A stretch of DNA of 64,000 bases, taken from positions 310,001-374,000 of the forward strand of contig JADJTO010000003.1 of NCBI GenBank assembly GCA_016711105.1, read 5' to 3'. This document shows positions 30,610-38,084 of the stretch, piece by piece (the first letter of the stretch is position 1; every line of letters begins with the position of its first letter). The DNA is from Micropruina sp. (GTDB lineage Bacteria; Actinomycetota; Actinomycetes; Propionibacteriales; Propionibacteriaceae). Under the pieces are notes generated by a model. It saw nothing but the letters and a program-made list of their open reading frames with translations, had not been told where the DNA came from and made no database searches. The translations under genes were made by a program, and so were the position numbers.

Positions 30610-30876
30610 GCGAGGTATTCGGAGCCGCGGCGGGTTTCGGATTGGTTGCTGGGGCCGGGCCGCCCCGATGGCGGATCGAGCGGCCGCGTCGGTGAGAACT
30701 GGAAACCCCGGAGCGCCCGGGTCAGAGGTGAGCCCGCAGAGCTAACCGAGCCGCACGAACGGTCGGTCCAACCAGAACTGTCAGTGGCGGGTGGTGGACT
30801 GTTTCCACTGGCAGTCCGCGTGGGAACACGTGTACGAATAGGGTTGCGCGGCCGGCCAGTGACCACTACTTTTGAC
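30610..30876. other. Intergenic region between the oxidoreductase and the divS-like gene
   Basis: No convincing gene is present in the 304 bases between the two divergent starts. The left part holds the candidate SigK promoter, the right end the SOS box at 30877-30892. GTTCCAACTG-type repeats and a run of GGAACAC around 30780-30835 do not form a recognisable RNA or protein. Confidence 0.5.
30616..30645 (-). promoter_or_regulatory. Candidate SigK promoter of the oxidoreductase gene
   Basis: On the reverse strand CCAATCC (30645-30639) and CGAATA (30621-30616) are separated by 17 bases. GGCTC directly precedes the -10 both here and in the copy at 29019-29047. The predicted start falls on the A of the ATG at 30609. 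Confidence 0.6.
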
Positions 30877-30892
30877 TCGAACACATGTTCGA
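30877..30892 (+). promoter_or_regulatory. Perfectly palindromic SOS box
   Basis: TCGAACACATGTTCGA is a perfect 16-base palindrome and the strongest LexA site in the window. It lies 22 bases before the start codon of the small membrane protein at 30914, so LexA bound here would cover the promoter. Confidence 0.92.
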
Positions 30893-30913
30893 ACGCTGGA
30901 TGAGGAGTTCACG

Positions 30914-31256
30914 ATGAGCGCAATGACGATCGATCAGATCACCCGCACCGCCCCGGTGCTGCCGCGGCCCGCTCGCGGGCAGATCCGGTCGCTGCGAAGC
31001 CCGGTTCTCGTCTCCTTGCCGTCGACCGTTCCGATGGATCGACCCGTCGAAGCGGTCAGCCGCACTCCAGGGGCCGTGGCTGACGGCTCGCTGCAGTTGA
31101 CGCGGCGAGGGGCTGGCTGTGATCATCGCGATCTTCCTCGCGATCTGTGTCACTTCGCTCACGATCGTGGTCGCAGCCTTCCTGGCGATCCCCAACCAGC
31201 CGGTCAGCGGCATCCCGTCGGGAGTCGATGCCGGGTTGGTCATCTCGAGTCGCTGA
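30914..31256 (+). CDS. SOS-induced small membrane protein, DivS/YneA-like, one frameshift
   Basis: The first 65 residues are in frame (MSAMTIDQITRTAPVLPRP onward). One surplus G near 31105-31108 breaks the frame; removing it gives LTRRGLAVII followed by a clear transmembrane helix (IFLAICVTSLTIVVAAFLAI) and a stop at 31256, about 113 residues in all. A GAGGAG ribosome binding site and a perfect SOS box precede it. Position before nrdR and near lexA matches divS of Corynebacterium glutamicum, an SOS cell-division suppressor, and the LysM genes of other actinobacteria. No LysM domain is present, so the role as a division inhibitor is inferred from position and topology. Confidence 0.75.
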
Positions 31257-31354
31257 CGCTCTCAGCCTCAAGACACGCCGACGTGGCCGCTGGGTGTTGC
31301 GTTGTGGTCGGCCCTGCGCCTAACCTCTACATGTAGTAGTTACATGGCTGTGGT

Positions 31355-31418
31355 TCATCCACAGGTTGTGGTGACTTACACAACGTTGTCCACAGATTGC
31401 TACACAGAGTGATCCACA
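31355..31418 (+). promoter_or_regulatory. Cluster of DnaA-box-like sites before nrdR
   Basis: Three copies of a nine-base motif occur in 64 bases: TCATCCACA at 31355, TTGTCCACA at 31386 and TGATCCACA at 31410. The middle one is a perfect match to the high-GC DnaA box. The first is also one arm of CTGTGG-TTCAT-CCACAG. A CTACATGTAG palindrome at 31327 and ACAACGTTGT at 31380 are nearby. This is the regulatory region of nrdRJ. Confidence 0.6.
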
Positions 31419-31455
31419 GGATGACCCAAACGGGGGAGCGAGGGGAGGGCCGAAG

Positions 31456-31914
31456 ATGTTTTGTCCCTATTGCCGGCATACCGACTCGCGAGTCCTGGAC
31501 TCCCGAGTCGCCGAAGACGGAACCAGCATCCGTCGCCGGCGCCAGTGCCCCAGCTGCGAACGTCGGTTCACCACGTTGGAGCAAATGCAACTGGTGGTGG
31601 TGAAGCGATCCGGAGTAATCGAACCCTTCTCGCGGGAGAAGGTCATCAATGGTGTTCGAAAGGCCTGCAAGGGTCGTCCGGTCAGCGAGGCCGACTTGGC
31701 CAAGCTGGCCCAGCGAGTTGAAGAGGCCCTGCGCGCCAGTGGCCAAGCCGAGATCCCCGCTGGTGAGGTGGGGGTGGCCATCCTGAAGCCCTTGAGCGAA
31801 CTCGACGCGGTGGCGTATCTCCGCTTCGCCAGCGTCTACAAGCACTACCAGTCCGTCGAGGACTTCGAATCCGAAATCAAGCACCTGCGTGACCTCATGG
31901 TCACGACCAACTGA
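31456..31914 (+). CDS. nrdR: Transcriptional repressor NrdR
   Basis: NrdR is a nucleotide-sensing repressor of ribonucleotide reductase genes. The 152-residue protein starts with a zinc ribbon (CPYC near residue 3, CPSC near residue 31) and continues with an ATP-cone domain ([21 protein letters not shown]). Length and domain order match the family. nrdJ begins 47 bases downstream, so NrdR probably controls its own operon. Confidence 0.97.
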   Translation: MFCPYCRHTDSRVLDSRVAEDGTSIRRRRQCPSCERRFTTLEQMQLVVVKRSGVIEPFSREKVINGVRKACKGRPVSEADLAKLAQRVEEALRASGQAEIPAGEVGVAILKPLSELDAVAYLRFASVYKHYQSVEDFESEIKHLRDLMVTTN

Positions 31915-31960
31915 ACAACAACACCCCCGCATCAGACCCGTCACGAAAGAAGGCACCACC

Positions 31961-34795
31961 ATGACCGAGACAGCCCGGGCAACGTCGCGCGAGGGCAACC
32001 GGAAGGCCGGTTTGTCCATTGAGCGCGTGTTCACCACCGAAGGCGTGCACCCTTATGACCAGGTCACCTGGGAGTTGCGCGACGTCGTCCAGACCAACTG
32101 GAAGACCGGCGCGAGCGTCTTTGAGCAGCGTGGGGTCGAGTTTCCCGACTTCTGGAGCCTGAACGCGTCCACGATCGTGACCACCAAGTACTTCCGAGGC
32201 GCCGTGGGCACGGCGGCCCGCGAGTCCAGCCTCAAGGCCCTGATCGACCGTGTGGTCAAGACCTACCGCGCGGCCGGCGAGGAGCACGGCTACTTCGCCA
32301 CCTCCGTCGACGCCGAGATCTTCGAGCACGAGATCACCTGGATGCTGCTGAACCAATACTTCAGCTTCAACTCGCCGGTGTGGTTCAACGTGGGCACCAA
32401 GAGTCCCCAGCAGGTGAGCGCCTGCTTCATCCTCAGCGTCGATGACTCGATGGACTCCATCCTGAACTGGTACAAGGAAGAGGGGTTCATCTTCAAAGGC
32501 GGCTCCGGTGCGGGGCTGAACCTGTCTCGGATCCGATCCTCCAAGGAACTGCTCAGTTCAGGCGGCACCGCTTCTGGTCCCGTGTCCTTCATGCGAGGCG
32601 CCGATGCCTCCGCCGGGACGATCAAGTCCGGTGGTGCCACCCGTCGCGCCGCCAAGATGGTGGTGCTTGACGTCGATCACCCCGACATTGAAGAGTTCAT
32701 CCAGACCAAGGCCCGCGAGGAAGACAAGATCCGCGCGCTCCGCGATGCCGGATTCGACATGGATCTGGGTGGGCGTGACATCGTCTCGGTGCAGTACCAG
32801 AACGCGAACAACTCCGTCCGGGTCAGCGACACTTTCATGCGCGCGGTCGAGGACGGCCAGCCGTTCGACTTGATGGCCCGCCAGGAGCATCGAGTGGTCG
32901 AGACTGTCGACGCCCGTGAGCTCTTCGGCAAGATTGCCGCGGCGGCCTGGGAGTGCGCCGATCCCGGCATTCAGTACGACGACACGATCAACGCCTGGCA
33001 CACCAACCCCGAAACCGGGCGCATCACCGCGTCGAACCCGTGCTCGGAATACATGAGCCTCGACAACAGCTCCTGCAACCTGGCCAGCCTCAACCTGCTC
33101 AAGTTCCTGCGCACCGATGACACCTTCGACGCGGAGAAGTTCGCCAAAGCGGTGGAGTTGGTGATCACCGCGATGGACATCTCGATCTGCTTCGCCGACT
33201 TCCCGACCGAATCGATCGGGCAGACGACCCGCGACTACCGCCAGCTGGGAATCGGCTACGCCAACCTGGGCGCCCTGCTGATGGCCCTAGGTCGCGGCTA
33301 CGACTCCGATGCCGGTCGCGCGCTCGCCGCCTCGATCACCTCGCTGATGACGGGTGCGTCCTACAGTCGTTCGGCGGAGCTGGCCGCGATCGTCGGTCCC
33401 TACAACGGCTACGCCCGCAACGCCTCGGCGCACCAGAAGGTGATGCGCAAGCACCAGGCTGCCAACGATGACGTCCGTGGTTACAACGGGGTGGACAAGG
33501 TCGTGCACGAGGCCGCCACCAAGGAATGGGACGCGGTGATCAGCCTCGGCAGCCAGAACGGCTTCCGCAATGCGCAGGCCTCCGTGCTGGCCCCGACCGG
33601 GACCATCGGCTTCATGATGGACTGCGATACCACCGGCATTGAGCCGGACTTCTCGCTGGTCAAGTTCAAGAAGCTCGTCGGTGGTGGGTCGATGCAGATC
33701 GTCAACCAGACCATCCCGCGTGCGCTGGTTCGGTTGGGTTATGCCGCTGAGACGGCTGAGGCGATCGTGGCCTACATCGCCGAGCACGGTCACGTCGTGA
33801 ACGCTCCGGCCCTCAAGGTCGAGCACTACGACGTGTTCGACACCGCGATGGGGCAGCGCTCGATCCGGCCGATGGGTCACGTGCGGATGATGGCGGCCGT
33901 CCAGCCGTTCCTCTCCGGCGCGATCAGCAAGACGGTCAACCTGCCTGAGAGCGCCAGCGTGGAAGAGATCGCTGACGTCTACCTGCAGGGCTGGAAGCTG
34001 GGTCTCAAGGCGCTGGCGGTCTATCGCGACAACTGCAAGGTCGGTCAGCCGCTGAGCGATGCCAAGGCCAAGACGGAGCCCACGGCGGCAGTGTCCGAGC
34101 CGGAGGTTCGGGTCGAGTACCGGGCCCGCCGCAAGCGTCTGCCCAAGTCCCGGGTCAGCCGTACCACCTCCTTCGCGGTGGCCGGCGCCGAGGGCTACAT
34201 GACGTCAGGGATGTATGAGGACGGGTCGCTGGGCGAGCTGTTCCTGAAGCTGGGCAAGCAGGGGTCGACCCTGGCCGGTGTGATGGACGCGTTCTCGATC
34301 GCGGTGTCGATCGGGCTGCAGTACGGCGTGCCGCTGGAGAGCTTTGCGCAGAAGTTCACCAACCTGAAGTTCGAGCCGGCCGGCATGACCGATGACCCGG
34401 ACGTCCGGATGGCGCAGTCGATCATGGACTACATCTTCCGTCGCCTGGCGCTGGACTACCTGTCCTTCGATGAGCGCGCCGAGTTGGGCATCTACACCGC
34501 CTCCGAGCGCGCACGCTACGTCGAGACCGGCTCCTACCTCTCTCAAGAGGACGAGGACGCCATGATCGAGTCGGAGTCGTTGAAGAACGACGCCGGTGAC
34601 AACGTGCGAGTCGATGAGGCAGGCCCGGTGCAGCCGTCGCTGATCGAGCCGGCCATCACCACCGCGGCATTGCTTGAGTCGATGACGGGTCTCAAGGTCG
34701 ACGCACCGCTGTGCATGACCTGCGGCACCAAGATGCGTCCGGCCGGCTCGTGCTACGTCTGCGAGGGTTGCGGCAGCACCAGCGGTTGCAGCTGA
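31961..34795 (+). CDS. nrdJ: Vitamin B12-dependent (class II) ribonucleotide reductase
   Basis: NrdJ makes deoxynucleotides using adenosylcobalamin and works with or without oxygen. The 944-residue protein shows an ATP-cone-free N-terminus, the (alpha/beta) barrel with NSPVWFNVG, SACFILSVDDSMDSI, GSGAGLNLSRIRSS, NPCSEYMSLDNSSCNLASLNL and the CDTTGIEPDFSLVKFKKL segment. A C-terminal zinc-ribbon-like CMTCGTKM...CYVCEGCG precedes the redox-active tail. ATG 31961 is chosen over the open frame back to 31889, which overlaps nrdR. No cobalamin riboswitch is recognisable in the 46-base gap. Confidence 0.97.
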   Translation: MTETARATSREGNRKAGLSIERVFTTEGVHPYDQVTWELRDVVQTNWKTGASVFEQRGVEFPDFWSLNASTIVTTKYFRGAVGTAARESSLKALIDRVVKTYRAAGEEHGYFATSVDAEIFEHEITWMLLNQYFSFNSPVWFNVGTKSPQQVSACFILSVDDSMDSILNWYKEEGFIFKGGSGAGLNLSRIRSSKELLSSGGTASGPVSFMRGADASAGTIKSGGATRRAAKMVVLDVDHPDIEEFIQTKAREEDKIRALRDAGFDMDLGGRDIVSVQYQNANNSVRVSDTFMRAVEDGQPFDLMARQEHRVVETVDARELFGKIAAAAWECADPGIQYDDTINAWHTNPETGRITASNPCSEYMSLDNSSCNLASLNLLKFLRTDDTFDAEKFAKAVELVITAMDISICFADFPTESIGQTTRDYRQLGIGYANLGALLMALGRGYDSDAGRALAASITSLMTGASYSRSAELAAIVGPYNGYARNASAHQKVMRKHQAANDDVRGYNGVDKVVHEAATKEWDAVISLGSQNGFRNAQASVLAPTGTIGFMMDCDTTGIEPDFSLVKFKKLVGGGSMQIVNQTIPRALVRLGYAAETAEAIVAYIAEHGHVVNAPALKVEHYDVFDTAMGQRSIRPMGHVRMMAAVQPFLSGAISKTVNLPESASVEEIADVYLQGWKLGLKALAVYRDNCKVGQPLSDAKAKTEPTAAVSEPEVRVEYRARRKRLPKSRVSRTTSFAVAGAEGYMTSGMYEDGSLGELFLKLGKQGSTLAGVMDAFSIAVSIGLQYGVPLESFAQKFTNLKFEPAGMTDDPDVRMAQSIMDYIFRRLALDYLSFDERAELGIYTASERARYVETGSYLSQEDEDAMIESESLKNDAGDNVRVDEAGPVQPSLIEPAITTAALLESMTGLKVDAPLCMTCGTKMRPAGSCYVCEGCGSTSGCS

Positions 34796-34808
34796 GTCTG
34801 AATGACGG

Positions 34809-34827
34809 CCGACACTGAAGGTGTCGG
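34809..34827 (+). terminator. Small hairpin after nrdJ
   Basis: CCGACAC and GTGTCGG pair across a five-base loop 14 bases after the nrdJ stop. No T-run follows. It is a plausible first terminator for the nrdRJ transcript. Confidence 0.55.
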
Positions 34828-34911
34828 TCAACGACAAGTGCTGCGACACGTCTGGGCCTTTCTCCAGTGATCACCAGACCGCACGAGAAGTCAGTGACAT
34901 AGACAGAAGGC

Positions 34912-34951
34912 GATCCAAGGCCCCGAAGCCTGTGCTTCGGGGCCTTGGATC
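34912..34951. terminator. Perfect 17-base inverted repeat, strong hairpin
   Basis: GATCCAAGGCCCCGAAG is followed after six bases (CCTGTG) by its exact reverse complement. The symmetric, very stable stem lies between nrdJ and a decayed recombinase. A bidirectional terminator is the simplest reading; a role as a recombinase-related site is possible because it marks the edge of the accessory island. Confidence 0.65.
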
Positions 34952-34976
34952 ACGCGACGACCTTGACGGGCGCTGA

Positions 34977-35780
34977 CTCCGCGCTGCCCAAACCGACAAG
35001 CGCAAGCTCGTCGGGGTGACGGTCGAGTTCCTGCTACGCACCGGCTTGAGGGTCGGAGAGTTCACCGCGCTGGCCGCCGACGCGGTCGTCCTGATCGGCG
35101 ACACGAACTGGTTACACGTGCCCGTCGGCAAGCTCCACGAGGACCGCTACCTGCCGCTGCATCCCCGCGTCGTCGAACTCGTCGACGCCTACTGTGACGC
35201 GCACGTGCCCGCCGGGCACCCACTGCTGCTGCCCCGAGAACGGCAAGCCGCTCGACCGGCACACCGTCACCCGGTTCATCAACAAGGCCGGGACTGCGGC
35301 CGGGCTGAGACACATCCATCCCCACCAACTCCGCCACACGCTGGCGACCCAGGCGATCAACCGCGGCATGAGCCTGGAAGCGATCGCCGCCATGCTCGGC
35401 CACAAGTCCCTCGACATGACGCTCGCTACGCCAGGATCGCCAACCGGACCGTCGCGGAGGAGTACTTCACCGTCGCCGAAAAGGTTGACGCCCTCTACGC
35501 CCGGCCAGCTCAGCTACCCGCCGACGCACTCGGCCCCAACATGGCCCGCCTGAACCGTGAGCACCACCGGCTGCTCGGCAACGGCTACTGCGTCCGGCCC
35601 ACGGTCATGGACTGCGAGTTCGAGAACATCTGCGAGACCTGCACCTACTTCACGACCGGGCTCGAGTTCCGGCCCACCCTCCTCGCCCAACGCGCCGACG
35701 CCTGCGCCAAAGGCCAGACCCGACGCGCGACCATCTACGACAAGCTCATCGCAGACCTCGACACCACCGAGACCTCTTGA
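34977..35780 (+). pseudogene. Tyrosine recombinase/integrase remnant, N-terminus missing, two frameshifts
   Basis: The catalytic half of a phage-type integrase is present: the first Arg in LLRTGLRVGEF, the HxxR motif in HPHQLRHTLATQA, the second His in MLGHKSLDM and the tyrosine in RYARIAN. The frame must be corrected near 35245 and 35432. The N-terminal DNA-binding part is absent: a stop at 34974 and the nrdJ hairpin lie immediately upstream. The C-terminal 85 residues have an unusual cysteine group (DCEFENICETCTYF) and a basic end, seen in recombinases of transposon-type elements rather than XerC/D. It is most likely a dead remnant of the element that brought in the island. Confidence 0.8.
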
Positions 35781-35825
35781 CAACGAACACCCACATAATG
35801 CCGCTGCCCGGAGGGTCGTGTCGGT

Positions 35826-36644
35826 TCAGTGCGGCCGGACCCTCGCCTGCTGGGGACGCGACAACGACTGGATCACCGTCTGGACCTCTGCCATCGACGA
35901 GATGCTGATTCGTTCGTCCAAGAAGCTAAGGAGGCGAATCGGGGTTCCCTGCCGCGCAGCCGCCTCCATCTTGTTGTGGCCGTCGAGCAGAAAGTGCGTG
36001 AGCACTGAGTGCTGGTAGTAGTCCTCGCTCTCATCGATAGCTGGCTGCAGAGTGTCCAGGAGGCAGTACCCGACGGCGGTGGCGCCATGGTTACCAGCAG
36101 CCTCATACTGCGCGACTCGGTCGGTGCTATTCCACGACGGTGGCACCATCGGTACCACGATCTCGTAAAGATGCCCGTCGAGCCCGACCGGGCATTCGAA
36201 CGTCCGGTAGTACTCAGTGCCCGGATCCTCGGGCGCGCCGAGCACGGGATCCACGCCCCAAGTCCGGACCTGCTCGTGGGTGAAGTAGTCGCCGTCGCTT
36301 CCCGGCTCGACTAGCCGAGGAACGACCTCCTGAAGGAGGATCGTGTATGTCGATTCCGGAAGCACCTTCTCGTAGACACTGACCACGTCGTCGGAGATCA
36401 TGTCGAGGCCGGTGCTGAGCAGGTCATTGGCAAGGTCGAGATCGGCCTGCTCAGTGGATGTGAGCTTGTGGAACATGGCCGGGCAGGTGCCGCACCACAA
36501 GCTCAGTTCAAGGTGGGAACACCGCAGCACCAAGCGTCTCGGCGCGAAAGCGGTGCCAGGAGCCGGCTTCGGCGTTGGCACGGCAACAGCTGCGCGCGAT
36601 TCAGGGACTCCCAGCGGCGCGTTCCTTCTGACATCGATGAGCAC
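35826..36644 (-). CDS. Hypothetical protein with a ParB-like DGHNK motif
   Basis: This frame of up to 272 residues has convincing coding character from about CSHLELSLWCGTCPAM onward. The segment LLDGHNKMEAAARQGTPIRLLSFL near the C-terminus resembles the ParB/sulfiredoxin-type nucleotide-binding motif (DGHHR/K), but nothing else identifies a ParB protein. Two cysteines in WCGTC could bind metal. The true start is unclear; the first 40 residues are Pro/Ala-rich, and a start near the second in-frame methionine (MFHKLTSTEQ) is possible. It stands alone between the recombinase remnant and the IS110 fragment. Confidence 0.6.
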   Translation of the reverse strand: MLIDVRRNAPLGVPESRAAVAVPTPKPAPGTAFAPRRLVLRCSHLELSLWCGTCPAMFHKLTSTEQADLDLANDLLSTGLDMISDDVVSVYEKVLPESTYTILLQEVVPRLVEPGSDGDYFTHEQVRTWGVDPVLGAPEDPGTEYYRTFECPVGLDGHLYEIVVPMVPPSWNSTDRVAQYEAAGNHGATAVGYCLLDTLQPAIDESEDYYQHSVLTHFLLDGHNKMEAAARQGTPIRLLSFLDERISISSMAEVQTVIQSLSRPQQARVRPH

Positions 36645-36892
36645 GCACCGACGCTAGCCGCTAAGCAGACTGTCACTCGAAACGACCGGATTTGGCTCCC
36701 TTCTCTGTCAAGGGGGTCTGGGGTGGTGCCGGATTCCTCCCCCTGTTGATGGTGTCCCAGTGCTCGGCGCGGTCAAGATCGTTCCTCCGGTGGGGGCTCC
36801 ATCTTGACCGCGCCTGCGCGCTGGCAGGTTTGGGCAGCGGTGGAGGAACCGGCGGGGTGAGGATCCGCGGGCGACGGTTGGCCGCGGATGGT
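36645..36892. other. Non-coding stretch at the IS110 remnant
   Basis: No gene with coding character is visible. The stretch contains the 13-base inverted repeat at 36767-36813 and the region that lies downstream of the transposase tail, so much of it is probably the outer end of the old IS element. Confidence 0.45.
36767..36813. repeat. 13-base perfect inverted repeat downstream of the IS110 tail
   Basis: GCGCGGTCAAGAT at 36767-36779 and its exact complement at 36801-36813 flank a 21-base spacer. It lies about 80 bases past the stop codon of the transposase fragment, read on the reverse strand. IS110 elements have no long terminal inverted repeats, so this is either a terminator or part of the element's non-coding end. 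Confidence 0.6.
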
Positions 36893-37233
36893 TCAGGCGG
36901 TGGCGGTTTGGCGTGTTCTACGCTGGTGGGTGACGGGTCCGGGAAGTGATTTGTCCGAAGAGCTGGTGTGGGGATGGGAGCCGGCCGCGCTGGATGTCTG
37001 TGTCGTTCCCCGGTGTCCTCCCGGGCCTGTCGCCTGAACCGTGCTGTAGTCGGTGAGCATGGTTCGGTACACGACGTCGGAGAGGCGGCGTTTCAGGCAG
37101 CGCGTCGCTTCCATCGAGGTTTTCCCGTCGGTCTTCTTCCGGTCGTAGTAGGTGCGGCCTTCGGTGGGGTTGCGGAGTTGGACGGTGGCCATCAGGTGGA
37201 GACCCGGTTGATTTGCCGGTTCCCGCCGCATCT
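36893..37233 (-). mobile_element. IS110-family transposase, C-terminal fragment
   Basis: The reverse strand encodes the last ~110 residues of an IS110-type (DEDD) transposase: GNRQINR, then after a one-base break near 37200 LHLMATVQLRNPTEGRTYYDRK, DGKTSMEATRCLKRRLSDVVY and the low-complexity tail with TGPGGHRGTT and SSSDKSLPGP. The N-terminal DEDD RuvC-like domain is gone; sequence upstream of 37233 belongs to another gene remnant. It cannot be active. It marks a past insertion and later deletion in the accessory island. Confidence 0.85.
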
Positions 37234-37244
37234 ACAGCGCCCCA

Positions 37245-37705
37245 TTGCGACACGCGCTACGGAGGGTGCAGCCCTTCTACTGGCGCGAGGTCATGAAGAT
37301 CAACTATCCCCAGGTTGAGGTTGCCGAGAGGTACGAGGAATCTGCGCGTGAGCACTATCTGTGCCAAGTTGCGCGCCTCTCGAACATCGACAAGCACCGA
37401 CGCCTCGCCACGACGGCCGCTTGGCCAGGGCTGCGCTACTTCACTCCAAGGAAGCGGGCGGAACCTACGCTCTCACGCCCGTCGGACCGGTCCCCTGGGT
37501 CGACGGTGCTGTCGTTGCACGGCTCACCGGAGAAGGCCGAAGGCCAACTGCGGTCGTCCACGAATGCCATGTCGCACTCGTCGACGTCTCCCACTGGTAC
37601 GAGTCGAGAACTGACCTGCCCGATCTCGTGGCGTCATGGGTTGAGAGAACGAACCAGACGCTGGCACACGTTGTGACCGCATATCTGCAATCGATCAGCC
37701 ACTAG
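37245..37705 (+). pseudogene. Remnant of a hypothetical gene, 5' truncated and frameshifted
   Basis: Two frames give coherent protein sequence: MKINYPQVEVAERYEESAREHYL and VARLSNIDKHRRLATTAAW in the first, then GGTYALTPVGPVPWVDGAVV to TLAHVVTAYLQSISH in the second. They join across a break near 37430-37450. The LSNIDKHRRL pattern occurs in poorly characterised actinobacterial proteins. The 5' end stops at the IS110 fragment, so the gene was probably truncated by that insertion or a later deletion. No function can be given. Confidence 0.5.
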
Positions 37706-37763
37706 CCGAAACTGCCTTGGCGAACGTCCGCTACTGCCGCAGCCAGCGTGGGACGCTTCGGAG

Positions 37764-38012
37764 GTGGGGTCAGTTCGAGAGAGCAGCCAAGAGCTGGAGG
37801 CCGCACTGGACGATGTGACGACGCAACTGTATGGCATGCATCGCGACGAGATTGTCGACCGAGAAGGTCTTGCTTGGTCCTTGTCGAACGGCGTCTACGT
37901 CGAGCCGGAGGTCTTGAAAGTCGACCCCCTGATCGTTCGTCTCGAAGCGAGCAAGGGGATACGACTGGGCCGAGCCGTCGCTACCAGGACGCTTCGGCTC
38001 GGCTCCGGGTAG
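37764..38012 (+). CDS. Hypothetical protein
   Basis: This 82-residue frame starts at GTG 37764 and has an ordinary acidic N-terminal half (SSQELEAALDDVTTQLYGMHRDEIVDREGL is split here by its helix break) followed by VEPEVLKVDPLIV and a basic end. Composition supports coding, but no family is recognised and there is no conserved partner. It is possibly the remnant of a longer gene, since both flanks are rearranged. Confidence 0.35.
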   Translation: MGSVRESSQELEAALDDVTTQLYGMHRDEIVDREGLAWSLSNGVYVEPEVLKVDPLIVRLEASKGIRLGRAVATRTLRLGSG

Positions 38013-38084
38013 GACCCCCGTTCGGACGTGCCAACTCGTTCGACTTTTCTGCGGTGTCCCAAAGGGGATGAGCGCACTGGCAAC

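Noticed and set aside
31327..31389. CTACATGTAG and ACAACGTTGT as paired NrdR boxes
   Set aside because: They match the NrdR consensus poorly and their centres are 53 bases apart instead of about 31.
35781..35825. Possible short genes or attachment site beside the recombinase
   Set aside because: Nothing repeats the sequence at 34912-34976, and no coding potential is visible.
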